A stretch of DNA of 11,192 nucleotides from Betaproteobacteria bacterium (GCA_013298455.1 JAAFHR010000064.1:1-11192); one strand, 5' to 3'; shown: positions 1-6,244, counted from the stretch's first letter. The notes: generated by a model not told the origin, from the sequence alone. Translations and numbers: made by a program.

Positions 1-2
1 TC

Positions 3-227
3 GCCGACACCGTAGCGATCATCGCCACCAACAACGCCCTCACCGCCAAACAAATCACCGTTACGCTACCCAACGAACTCAGCACCTTCACCGACGCCCT
101 CAACCCCAGCGCCACCAAACTCACCACCGACCAAGGCCGCGTGACGTTCGACGTGCCGTCGCTTTTCGGACGGGTATTGGTGAACAAATGGTCTCCTGAG
201 AAGCTTCATCAATCAGCACCGCGTTAG
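3..227 (+). CDS. C-terminal end of a probable GH13-type glycoside hydrolase (5' partial)
   Basis: The reading frame is open from the window's left edge to a TAG at 225-227, giving about 74 residues. The visible part alternates beta-strand-like hydrophobic stretches (VAIIATNN, ITVTLPN) with a 'FTDALNP' turn and ends in 'VTFDVPSLFGRVLV'. This pattern resembles the all-beta C-terminal domain of alpha-amylase-family enzymes, where a line such as 'TDLLTG...' is followed by 'V..PP.S..VL'. In that family the domain packs against the catalytic barrel and has no catalytic residues, so activity cannot be judged here. The last residues after 'LVNK' (WSPEKLHQSAPR) do not look like the domain and run into the repeat block, so the native stop may have been replaced. 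Family assignment is an inference from a short fragment; another beta-sandwich C-terminal domain is possible. Confidence 0.45.
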   Translation, partial: ADTVAIIATNNALTAKQITVTLPNELSTFTDALNPSATKLTTDQGRVTFDVPSLFGRVLVNKWSPEKLHQSAPR

Positions 228-242
228 CAATCCATTCAGCGG

Positions 243-386
243 TGTAGCAGCGGCTCGCCGCGAATGGGCTTGACGATGCGCTGATTTCTCGCCCTTCCTC
301 TGGCTTTGATGGTTGCGCGTTTTTTCGCAGTAGAGCCGCTTTTGCGGTGGCCAAGCTCGACCGCGCCGCCTGCCGTGTGGCCTACC
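243..386. repeat. Composite REP-like repeat, diverged copy
   Basis: This stretch begins with TGTAGCAGCGGCTCGCCGCG, continues with GGGCTTG, and ends near 370-386 with CTGCCGTGTGGCCTACC. The same order of parts is found at 2040-2167, where the ends read TGTAGGAGCGGCTTGCCGCG and CTGCCGTGTCGGCTACC. The inner arm (about 325-350) is degenerate, so this copy is a poor hairpin. 'GTAGGAGCGGC' elements are a known class of dispersed REP sequence in Pseudomonas and Xanthomonadaceae. No gene is visible between 228 and 458 apart from this and the element that follows. Confidence 0.6.
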
Positions 387-403
387 TTGGTAAGAGGTCT
401 ATC

Positions 404-475
404 GTGAGCTTGTCGAAGGGCGGGAATGACACCATTTTGCGACCTTCCAGCGGGTTGACAGTGGTGCAGAGGTCT
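404..475 (+). repeat. TTCGACAAGCTC/GTCATTCCCG repeat with GTGCAGAGGTCT end, copy 1
   Basis: The block reads GTGAGCTTGTCGAAGG-GCGGGAATGAC (404-430), then 33 less conserved bases, then GTGCAGAGGTCT (464-475). The same two parts with exactly the same 33-base spacing are at 1858-1951, and an inverted copy with a 13-base spacing is at 3026-3185. Immediately after the GTGCAGAGGTCT end the sequence changes to the Rhs core fragment, so the repeat seems to abut or have replaced the upstream part of the Rhs gene. No reading frame in it looks like a real protein. Confidence 0.65.
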
Positions 476-542
476 CCTCGATAGCTACGTCGGCAACGAG
501 CCGTATAGCAAAGCCGACCCAAGCGGCAAGGTCGCGTTTTAA
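476..542 (+). pseudogene. Rhs core 3' remnant, frame-broken before the toxin tip
   Basis: Translation from 483 gives SYVGNEPYSKADPSG, then KVAF and a TAA at 540-542. The 'YVGN-P-----DPSG' pattern is the hallmark of the end of the RHS repeat-associated core domain, the point after which variable toxin domains begin. Only about 20 codons of the core remain; upstream sequence is dispersed repeat, so the shell-forming Rhs repeats are missing. The stop sits in a run of four T (537-540). With one more T the frame would read DPSGKVAFLIPVAVVAW and join the following 554-1042 frame without a stop. The simplest reading is a decayed, orphaned Rhs tip produced by recombination, with a later one-base loss. 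A base-calling error in the T-run is the alternative for the frame break. Confidence 0.75.
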
Positions 543-553
543 TCCCTGTCGCG

Positions 554-1042
554 GTGGTGGCGTGGCGTGTTTACAATGCCCTCGACACCGTTCAAACGGC
601 GGTCAACAACGTCACCGTACTAGCGAGCGCCACGGCCACAACGGGCGAGAAAATCGCCGCCGGTGTGGAGTTAGCCGGCTCGCTCGTTGGTGGCAGCAGC
701 GGACGGCAAGCGGCGGGGAGCGCGGTTCGGGCGGTTGAGGGTGGGGCGGCGAAAGAATCCGCTAGGATCACCAAAGAAGTGCTTGGCCGCAAGGCTTTGG
801 GCGCCGATGGAGCAAAGTCGACGCAGATAATCGAACGTGAAAACGGGAAAATGATCTCGCGCACCCATGAAGTGACGAAGGACGGCAAGGTGATTCATCA
901 GCATCAGAATCACACAGGGAAGCACGGTGGCGAGCGGCAGTTCCCGGACGAGTGGACGGGCACCAAGACCATTAAGGCACCTTACGAGAACATCCCGCCG
1001 AGTTTCCCGGCAGATCGTGTGCCAGGTGGCCGGACGTTCTAA
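554..1042 (+). CDS. Orphan Rhs C-terminal toxin-like domain
   Basis: The ORF has 162 codons from a GTG at 554, but that start is only formal: the frame is open back to 509 and was probably fused to the Rhs core just upstream. Residues 1-60 are hydrophobic and Ala/Gly-rich (AAGVELAGSLVGG), like the linker that follows the DPSG motif in many Rhs proteins. Residues from about 90 form a compact polar domain with 'RTHEVTKDGKVIHQHQNH', 'GGERQFPDEWTGT' and 'PYENIPPSFP'. The cluster of histidines next to a conserved-looking 'QFPDEW' block suggests a polymorphic-toxin effector, perhaps a nuclease, but I do not recognise the exact family. There is no convincing ribosome binding site before 554, so expression as a separate protein is doubtful. 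It is followed after 17 bases by a small ORF that would suit an immunity gene. Confidence 0.6.
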   Translation: MVAWRVYNALDTVQTAVNNVTVLASATATTGEKIAAGVELAGSLVGGSSGRQAAGSAVRAVEGGAAKESARITKEVLGRKALGADGAKSTQIIERENGKMISRTHEVTKDGKVIHQHQNHTGKHGGERQFPDEWTGTKTIKAPYENIPPSFPADRVPGGRTF

Positions 1043-1059
1043 TTGAAGTATCCACAGCC

Positions 1060-1527
1060 ATGCTAAATGCCAATGCAGAAGCCTTTCTCTGGCGCGCCTT
1101 CCGATTAGGGCTCCTTGCCAGCGACCCTAAGCAGGCCGGCGATTGGGTCGCGTCCTTTTACGACAGAGGAATAGAACTTCCAGTGCATCTGGAGGCGTTG
1201 CTAACTGAGTACCTGGCTACTCCAGATCGAGGCGTACTGTTGTCGCTGGCTCATGCGGTGCTGGAGGACTTCAGCCTCGATGTTGAGCATCGAACTCGCC
1301 TGACGGCGTACCTGTTTGCGAACGGTCATATCAATGAAAGTCGGGCGTGCGCGTTCCTCGGTTTTGAGGGAGTGATCACGGACTATCTTCCGCCCTCGGT
1401 ACGCAGAGTTGCAGACGTGTTCTGGTTGGTGAGGCAGGACTTGGAGGCCGCTGTTATGGGCTCCGGCGACGACAGCTTGCTTGGTGAGGCAATGCGCGCC
1501 CTTGCTAGTGAAAGCACAGTACCGTAG
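1060..1527 (+). CDS. Hypothetical protein, candidate immunity protein for the Rhs toxin tip
   Basis: A 155-residue cytosolic-looking protein with no signal peptide or membrane segment. It is rich in Leu, Ala and acidic residues and appears mostly helical (for example LEALLTEYLAT and LLSLAHAVLEDFSLD). I do not recognise the family. Position suggests a role: it starts 17 bases after the toxin-like ORF, same strand, which is where cognate immunity genes of Rhs/CDI-type toxins normally lie. The ATG at 1060 has only a weak purine-rich stretch upstream (TTGAAG, 1043-1048). The stop codon TAG (1525-1527) falls inside the left arm of a dispersed GTAGCCCGG palindrome, so the native C-terminus could have been cut or changed by that repeat. 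An unrelated hypothetical protein remains possible. Confidence 0.6.
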   Translation: MLNANAEAFLWRAFRLGLLASDPKQAGDWVASFYDRGIELPVHLEALLTEYLATPDRGVLLSLAHAVLEDFSLDVEHRTRLTAYLFANGHINESRACAFLGFEGVITDYLPPSVRRVADVFWLVRQDLEAAVMGSGDDSLLGEAMRALASESTVP

Positions 1528-1622
1528 CCCGGGGACGCGCAGCGCGCGCGGGAACCCCACGCGCCTGACCGACCCTGGCTCGGCGAACAGATGCCCGGTC
1601 GTGCTGCGCGTCCACGGGCTAC
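1524..1622. repeat. GTAGCCCGG palindromic repeat
   Basis: The left arm GTAGCCCGGGGACGCGCAGC (1524-1543) pairs with GCTGCGCGTCCACGGGCTAC (1603-1622), 19 of 20 bases complementary, around a loop of about 59 bases. Such 'GTAGCCCGG...GCGCAGC' elements are common dispersed intergenic repeats in beta- and gammaproteobacteria. The transcript could fold into a long hairpin just after the preceding gene and shield its 3' end; it lacks a clear T-run, so it is not a standard terminator. Confidence 0.75.
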
Positions 1623-1654
1623 TTGCCTGCACGGGCTTTGGTTGTTGTGGGTGT

Positions 1655-1690
1655 TTCGCGGTGGAACCGCTCCTACAGGCGGGTCGCACT
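1655..1690 (-). repeat. Solo GTAGGAGCGG REP unit
   Basis: On the minus strand this reads CTGTAGGAGCGGTTCCACCG, the same core as at 2039-2061 but in the opposite direction and without a second arm. Between here and 1857 I see no gene, only AT-richer unique sequence. Confidence 0.55.
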
Positions 1691-1857
1691 GTCGCGGGTT
1701 CGGTGATGATCGGCGTTTAATAGCGATTTGATTAAAAGCCAATTGCAATGTGGGTTACAAGCTGTTTTCACTAGCTTTTGAAACGGGCTGAATTGGGCTG
1801 TAGGCCATATTGCTGTGGGCATTGATTGAAAAAGGCTTACGCGCCATTCCCATTTCC

Positions 1858-1951
1858 GTCATTCCCGTCCCTTCGACAAGCTCATGACATGCTTCGCGGG
1901 AATGACGATCTTATGCGGATCGGCGCTGATGTGACCGCTGTGCAGAGGTCT
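1858..1951 (+). repeat. GTCATTCCCG hairpin repeat with GTGCAGAGGTCT end, copy 2
   Basis: GTCATTCCCG (1858-1867) and CGGGAATGAC (1897-1906) form perfect 10-base arms around CCCTTCGACAAGCTCATGAC-like sequence. After 33 bases follows GTGCAGAGGTCT (1940-1951), matching copy 1 in content and spacing. The 'TTCGACAAGCTC' core is a widespread bacterial intergenic repeat; the GTGCAGAGGTCT tail looks specific to this genome's version. Confidence 0.65.
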
Positions 1952-2038
1952 CTGAAAAGCCGTGTTGCGGTGCGGACGCGATTTGGCTCGTAGCGCGGAA
2001 CGCTCGCGGCTCCGCCCGACGCTTCGTTTCGGCCACGG

Positions 2039-2167
2039 CTGTAGGAGCGGCTTGCCGCGAAGGGCTTGGTGATTTCGCCGCTCGGTTTTGCGATTCCTGG
2101 GGAATTTCGCGGCGAGCCGTTCCTACAGCGGCCGAGCGTGACTGCGCTGTCTGCCGTGTCGGCTACC
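2039..2167. repeat. Composite REP-like repeat, intact hairpin copy
   Basis: CTGTAGGAGCGGCTTGCCGCGAA (2039-2061) pairs with TTCGCGGCGAGCCGTTCCTACAG (2106-2128), 21 of 23 bases complementary, with a 44-base loop. The element then continues to CTGCCGTGTCGGCTACC (2151-2167), a tail shared with 370-386. The tail overlaps the end of the PIN toxin gene on the other strand and supplies its TAG stop. From 1952 to 2038 there is only GC-rich sequence without a gene. Confidence 0.75.
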
Positions 2168-2633
2168 GTGATGCGGGGCTTACGCGCTCAATGCCTAGCT
2201 CATCCAATGCCTGCCGAGGCGACACAATTTGCAAGCGCTCGCCGTCGATTCGACTCAGCGTGAGCAAATCTTCATCGCCCGAAATCAGGCGCATCGCCTC
2301 GCCCGCGAGCGCGGCGTGAATGAATTTGTCGTCGGTTGCATCGCGTGAGTAGCGTCGCTCTGCCACGCTGGGCGGCACTTCCACCCAATCCGCAATCGCT
2401 CGCAGGTCGTGCAATAGTTCGCGCCGACGTGTCATCGACACGTAGCGATCAAACTTCGGTTTCCACAGCCGGGTTTCGAGTTCGGCGAATGTCGGTTCAC
2501 TGAACACCAATCGCGATTCAATTACCAAGCGCGATACCAGCAGCGACGGCGCGCCCGATGGCGACAGGGCGGCGCTCAGAATCACATTGGTGTCAACGAC
2601 GACGCGCGCATAAGCAACGGCCCCATCCGTCAC
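2163..2633 (-). CDS. PIN-domain toxin of a type II toxin-antitoxin pair
   Basis: A 156-residue protein of the COG1569-like PIN family (PIN_3 type), expected to be a magnesium-dependent endoribonuclease that cleaves RNA when freed from its antitoxin. Visible PIN features are VVVDTNVILSA with Asp14, an acidic position in FAELE (Glu51/Glu53), the RDATDDKFIHAAL block (Asp98, Asp101, Asp102), and SGDEDLL (Asp120, Asp122), in the right order and spacing for the metal site. Length is normal. The start is a GTG at 2631-2633, 28 bases after the antitoxin stop, with GGGG about 10 bases upstream, so the two genes form one operon transcribed leftward. The TAG stop lies in a GGTAGCC sequence that belongs to a dispersed repeat, so the last few residues may have been altered; the catalytic core is complete. 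Confidence 0.85.
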   Translation of the reverse strand: MTDGAVAYARVVVDTNVILSAALSPSGAPSLLVSRLVIESRLVFSEPTFAELETRLWKPKFDRYVSMTRRRELLHDLRAIADWVEVPPSVAERRYSRDATDDKFIHAALAGEAMRLISGDEDLLTLSRIDGERLQIVSPRQALDELGIERVSPASR

Positions 2634-2661
2634 GATTTGAACGCCCCGGATCGTGCCAAAC

Positions 2662-2913
2662 CTAGCTCTCGTCAGCCAAGAGCGCTTCCAAGCCAGCTTC
2701 GGTCAAACCATTGGCCTCTGCAGCGCGAGCCGTGTCTTGCAGATTGCGACTCAAACGATCCGCATAAAACGCTCGCATCGCTTCAAAATCCTGTGCGCTC
2801 ACCATCACCCCAACCACGCGATCATGGCGCACTACCCGCACCGGCTCGCGCTGCGCGTGGTCAATAAACTGCCCAAATCGGGTTTTGGCTTCGTTGGCGG
2901 TATAGGTTTGCAT
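2662..2913 (-). CDS. Phd/YefM-family antitoxin
   Basis: An 83-residue protein beginning MQTYTANEAKTRFGQFIDHA and continuing with 'PVRVVRHDRVVGVMVSAQDFEAM'. This is the typical Phd/YefM fold: an N-terminal DNA-binding dimerisation domain (about residues 1-50) followed by a helical, acidic C-terminal tail that wraps round and blocks the toxin. It precedes the PIN toxin by 28 bases on the same strand, the normal antitoxin-first order. Antitoxins of this family repress their own promoter, and a perfect inverted repeat lies 13 bases before the ATG (see the operator). Pairing of a Phd-type antitoxin with a PIN toxin is common. Confidence 0.88.
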   Translation of the reverse strand: MQTYTANEAKTRFGQFIDHAQREPVRVVRHDRVVGVMVSAQDFEAMRAFYADRLSRNLQDTARAAEANGLTEAGLEALLADES

Positions 2914-2926
2914 TGAATGCTCGAAG

Positions 2927-2965
2927 TTTCGTTCGATTCGTTCATTTTAAACGAATCGAACGAAA
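2927..2965 (-). promoter_or_regulatory. Operator/promoter candidate of the toxin-antitoxin operon
   Basis: TTTCGTTCGATTCGTT (2927-2942) and AACGAATCGAACGAAA (2950-2965) are a perfect 16-base inverted repeat around a 7-base spacer. On the minus strand the spacer contains TAAAAT (2944-2949), a good -10 hexamer; a -35 box is not obvious, as expected for a weak repressed promoter. The site is 13 bases upstream of the antitoxin ATG. The most natural reading is the autoregulatory operator bound by the antitoxin or the toxin-antitoxin complex. Confidence 0.65.
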
Positions 2966-3025
2966 TGGTGGCTACTCTAAATCCTAGCGGATCAAGGCAT
3001 CAGCAGCCTGCTTTATCGTTAGAAA

Positions 3026-3185
3026 AGACCTCTGCACCAATCCGATTTCCGTCATTCCCGCTCTTCGACAAACTCAGGATAAACCTCGCTGCGCCCGGGC
3101 GGCAACCCACCGTCGATGAAGAGCCATGTTCCAAGTGATTGATTTTGCTCAATTCACCATGGATTCTCACCTTGGCGGGGATGAC
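3026..3185 (-). repeat. GTCATTCCCG repeat with GTGCAGAGGTCT end, copy 3 (inverted)
   Basis: Read on the minus strand, GTCATCCCCGC (3175-3185) begins the element and GCGGGAATGAC (3051-3061) closes the second arm, 10 of 11 bases complementary, 113 bases apart. TTCGACAAACTC lies next to the inner arm and GTGCAGAGGTCT (3026-3037) follows after 13 bases. It is the longest copy in the window. The rest of 2966-3276 holds no gene that I can support. Confidence 0.6.
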
Positions 3186-3277
3186 AACATGGAGCGATCG
3201 TCCAGCGGCTTTATCGTTGTGCAGACGCATTTGTAATCTTATGCGCAGCGAGTCGTCGCTCGTCATTGCTGCAGCCA

Positions 3278-3317
3278 GAAAACAAAAAGCCCCTGCGGCT
3301 TTCGCTCACAGGGGCTT
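3278..3317 (-). terminator. Rho-independent terminator of the TonB-dependent receptor gene
   Basis: On the minus strand AAGCCCCTG (3309-3317) pairs perfectly with CAGGGGCTT (3287-3295) around a 13-base loop, followed by TTTTTGTTTT (3279-3288). The stem starts about 19 bases after the receptor's TAA stop. This is a textbook intrinsic terminator. Confidence 0.9.
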
Positions 3318-3335
3318 GATCGTAGCGTTTAGTGC

Positions 3336-6095
3336 TTAGAACTTATAGCTCGCACCGAACAGATACGTGCGACCGTACTTCGCGTACTCAAGCGGGCGAT
3401 CTTTCGTGCCTGCATAGGTGCGATACGCCGTGTCGTTGAGGTTATTCACCTGCAACAACAGGCTCAAGCCCTTCAGGCTGCCGGTGTTGAACGCGTAGCC
3501 AACCTGCGCATCGAGGATGCTCTCGCCAACCACGTAGCGCAGTGTCCGCGCGCCGTTGAAGTTGCCGATTTCACCGATGAAATCAGAGCGCTGACGGTGG
3601 CTCAAGCGAGCCTCGAAACCGCTCTTTTCGTAGTAGGCCGTCAAGTTGTAGTTGGTCTTTGACAGACCGGGCAAGCTGATGTCGCCACCGCCTACGCTGC
3701 TGGCGCTCTCAGGGTCTTTGATTTTGATGTTGCTGTCGTTGAAGCTGGCGCTGAACTGCACGCCGAAACCATCAAGTGCTGGGGCCAACATGCGAAGCGG
3801 GAGCGACGCGGTCAATTCCAGACCCTGCAGCTTGCCACCTTTGCCGTTAAACGGTGCGGTGAACTCGCCGAAATTCGTACGTGGCAGCGGTGGGCGGGTC
3901 ACGCCAGCCGTCAAAGCTGAGAAGTCATAGGTGCGTGACTGCGTGTAGATATAGCTGCGTAGGTCTTTGTAGTACGCGGCTGCAGCGATGTAGGCTTTGG
4001 TACCGAAGTACTTTTCCCACGACAGATCGAGCGCATTGGCGCGCCAAGGGTCGAGCTGTGGATTTCCGCCACCGCCACCAGGTACGCCATCGTTGCTGAT
4101 TCCAAACTCGAGTGACGAGCGAAGCTGATCAACGCGTGGACGCGCGATCTGGCGCGCCGCTGCGAAGCGCACGGTTTGATCATCAGCCAGTTGGAACACC
4201 AGATTCAACGCGGGCAGCACGTCGTTGTAGGACTTACCCAACGAGTACGGACGGACTTGGCTGCCAGCAGGCTGCGACCCGTCGAAGTAACGAGAGTCCG
4301 ACGACTGATCAGTGTTTTGGATTTGCAGACCCACGTTTCCGCGGATGCTTGCGCTGCCAAACTGACCGTCGAGGTTTGCCTTGACGAAGCCGGTGGTGAC
4401 CTTTTCGCTGACGTTCCAAGCTTTCGGGATCAGGTAGTTGAGGTTGTCGACCGGGTTGAACTTCATGTACTGAGCTACAGCACCAGGCACATTCCAAGAA
4501 GGAATCTTGCCCAAACCAGCAAAGCTCAGGTCGACGAGACCGTACTGGAACTGCGAGCCAATGGCCGTATTGCCCTGAGGCCCTAGGTCAATTCCGCCTT
4601 CGGGTTGGCGTTTGACTTTTTCGCGGTCGGAGTAGTTGAGGCCGACTTCGATGTCGCTCACGATTTTGCCCAACATCGCTGGCGCGGGGATCGATCCCGT
4701 GAGCTTGAGGCTCGTCAATTCATCGGTGACGCTCGGTGTTTTGCCATAGCCCGAGCCGTAAATCGTGCCAGTTAGGAACAGATTGGCCGGATTCGAGTAA
4801 TCACGTTGCGCACTGAACTGCGAGAAACCGTCGGTGCGGAATGCAATGTTGAGGGTGTCGAGCTGCTTGCTTGGCAACAACTGCGTGTTGTTCTCAAGGT
4901 TGATTTCCTTGCGTGTGGCCTTCGAGTAGGACACGTCTGCGTTTACAGATACTGCGCCAAACTTGAACTTGTTGTTCCAGCCGAACGCATCAATCTTGTC
5001 GTCGCGAGTGTTGTACATACCGCGAACGAGGGGATAGGTGCTACTCAACGAGCCCCCCGTCAACGTGTTGTTCGCATTGACCGTAGGCGTCCAGACGCAG
5101 GCTGGCTTGCAGGGGAAGTCGCCGTTGTACTGAGTGTTGACTTCCCACTGGTTGGCTGTATCAGTGCCCTTTGCTTGCGAGTGGAAAAGATCAACGACGC
5201 TCGTCCAAGATTTTGACGGACGGAATTCGAGCGTTGCCATCACGCCATCACGTACGGTCTCTCCGGTACGCCGTAGCGCCTTGAATCCGTCTGTTGAAAA
5301 GGTGCCTGCAGGCAACCCAGGGCGAGAATCGGTTTTCCAAGGCTCGTAGGTGCCGACCTGGTTTTCCTGAATCGGTGACTCTTGGCGCGCGTAGCCGAGC
5401 GCAAAACCGAAAGTGCGGTTGGCAGCTTGGTCAATATAGCTTGCGCTGGCGCGATAGCCAGTGGCGCTCGCGTTTGCCGCGCCGCCAAGCGAATTGTTTG
5501 TCCCGCGGACGTTAAACGACACAACGCGGTTTGCAAAGTTGAGCGGTCGCACGGTTTGCATGTCGAGCGTACCGGACAAGCCTTGTCCCACCAAACCCGC
5601 ATCTGGCGTTTTGTAAACCAATACCGACGCGAGCAACTCGGAGGGGTACTGATCGAACTCAACGCTCCGGTTGTCACCCGTGCTAACAAGCTCGCGACCG
5701 TTCAACAGACTAGTAGCGAAATCGGGCGAGAGTCCGCGCACGCTGATGACCTGCGCACGACCTGCGACTCGCTGAGCGGCCAGCCCTGGCAGACGTGCGA
5801 GCGATTCGGCGATACTGTTATCAGGCAGCTTACCGATGTCTTCTGCTGAGATGGATTCGACGATGTTGTCAGAATTTTTCTTTACAGAAATCGCGCTCTC
5901 AATACCCTTGCGGATACCGGTGATTTCTAGGGTTTCGAGCTTTTGGGGCTCGTCTTTTGCCGGGGCGGCTTGCTGGGCGTAGGCTACGCTGCCGGCCATC
6001 GTCAACACCGCCATGCTCACTGCAGCCGAGGTGGCTTTGATCGCAAAGGTGCGGTCGAGCGAGGCGTGGCGCGCGGGACGCTTTAACTGGTTCAT
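3336..6095 (-). CDS. TonB-dependent outer-membrane receptor, Xanthomonas/Caulobacter type
   Basis: A 919-residue outer-membrane receptor that imports a ligand using energy passed from the inner membrane by TonB-ExbB-ExbD. Residues 1-40 are a signal peptide (basic start, hydrophobic AAVSMAVLTMAGSVAYA) with likely cleavage after AYA-40. LETLEITG (53-60) fits a TonB box. The plug domain spans about 75-185 (IGKLPDNSIAESLARLPG, then the ISVRGLSPDFATSLLNGRE motif at 117-135), and the rest is the beta-barrel, ending in the terminal aromatic YKF needed for barrel assembly. The 'KLPDNSIAESLARLPG' plug is characteristic of the TIGR01782 group, many of which take up oligosaccharides, so a sugar ligand is a fair guess; no STN signalling domain is present. 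Two close cysteines near residues 331-335 (CKPAC) probably form an extracellular-loop disulphide. The ATG is supported by AGAGGAGA seven bases upstream. It appears monocistronic. Confidence 0.93.
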   Translation of the reverse strand: MNQLKRPARHASLDRTFAIKATSAAVSMAVLTMAGSVAYAQQAAPAKDEPQKLETLEITGIRKGIESAISVKKNSDNIVESISAEDIGKLPDNSIAESLARLPGLAAQRVAGRAQVISVRGLSPDFATSLLNGRELVSTGDNRSVEFDQYPSELLASVLVYKTPDAGLVGQGLSGTLDMQTVRPLNFANRVVSFNVRGTNNSLGGAANASATGYRASASYIDQAANRTFGFALGYARQESPIQENQVGTYEPWKTDSRPGLPAGTFSTDGFKALRRTGETVRDGVMATLEFRPSKSWTSVVDLFHSQAKGTDTANQWEVNTQYNGDFPCKPACVWTPTVNANNTLTGGSLSSTYPLVRGMYNTRDDKIDAFGWNNKFKFGAVSVNADVSYSKATRKEINLENNTQLLPSKQLDTLNIAFRTDGFSQFSAQRDYSNPANLFLTGTIYGSGYGKTPSVTDELTSLKLTGSIPAPAMLGKIVSDIEVGLNYSDREKVKRQPEGGIDLGPQGNTAIGSQFQYGLVDLSFAGLGKIPSWNVPGAVAQYMKFNPVDNLNYLIPKAWNVSEKVTTGFVKANLDGQFGSASIRGNVGLQIQNTDQSSDSRYFDGSQPAGSQVRPYSLGKSYNDVLPALNLVFQLADDQTVRFAAARQIARPRVDQLRSSLEFGISNDGVPGGGGGNPQLDPWRANALDLSWEKYFGTKAYIAAAAYYKDLRSYIYTQSRTYDFSALTAGVTRPPLPRTNFGEFTAPFNGKGGKLQGLELTASLPLRMLAPALDGFGVQFSASFNDSNIKIKDPESASSVGGGDISLPGLSKTNYNLTAYYEKSGFEARLSHRQRSDFIGEIGNFNGARTLRYVVGESILDAQVGYAFNTGSLKGLSLLLQVNNLNDTAYRTYAGTKDRPLEYAKYGRTYLFGASYKF

Positions 6096-6101
6096 TGGGT
6101 C

Positions 6102-6109
6102 TCTCCTCT
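6102..6109 (-). promoter_or_regulatory. Ribosome binding site of the receptor gene
   Basis: Minus-strand AGAGGAGA lies 6 bases before the ATG at 6093-6095 and is the strongest Shine-Dalgarno in the window. It fixes the receptor start. Confidence 0.8.
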
Positions 6110-6215
6110 AGGTGTTCAAACTGCACTGCTCCTGCCGAGGCGATGCACCGGCGGTCAGCACTTTAAAGATGCGAGTGTTGGGCGTGAGAGCCACTTTTTG
6201 GCGCGGAGCTACTGA

Positions 6216-6244
6216 GGAATACCCGCACAAAATAACGTTCTCAA
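6216..6244 (-). promoter_or_regulatory. Candidate sigma-70 promoter for the receptor gene
   Basis: On the minus strand TTGAGA (6239-6244) and TATTCC (6216-6221) are separated by 17 bases, a fair match to -35 and -10 boxes. Transcription would begin near 6208, leaving a leader of about 110 bases. The match is modest and other promoters in the 440-base divergent gap are possible. Confidence 0.35.

Noticed and set aside
592..925. Minus-strand ORFs of 98 and 84 codons opposite the toxin-like gene
   Set aside because: They lie antisense to a frame with clear Rhs-tip character, have Pro/Ser/Ala-rich shadow composition, and show no family motif.
1201..1748. Minus-strand ORFs of 162 and 121 codons across the immunity candidate and palindrome
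   Set aside because: Their frames run through repeat sequence and yield Arg/Ser/Pro-rich peptides without domain pattern.
404..3185. A CRISPR array formed by the recurring short motifs
   Set aside because: Copies are more than a kilobase apart, differ in orientation, and lack regular spacers or cas genes.
3000..3339. Small ORFs containing FDKLR or SLSKSGNDG-like peptides
   Set aside because: These peptides are the familiar translations of the TTCGACAAGCTC / GTCATTCCCG repeat, not proteins.
4176..5849. Plus-strand ORFs of up to 155 codons opposite the receptor gene
   Set aside because: They are the antisense frame of a long, well-supported TonB-dependent receptor and have no own start signals or motifs.
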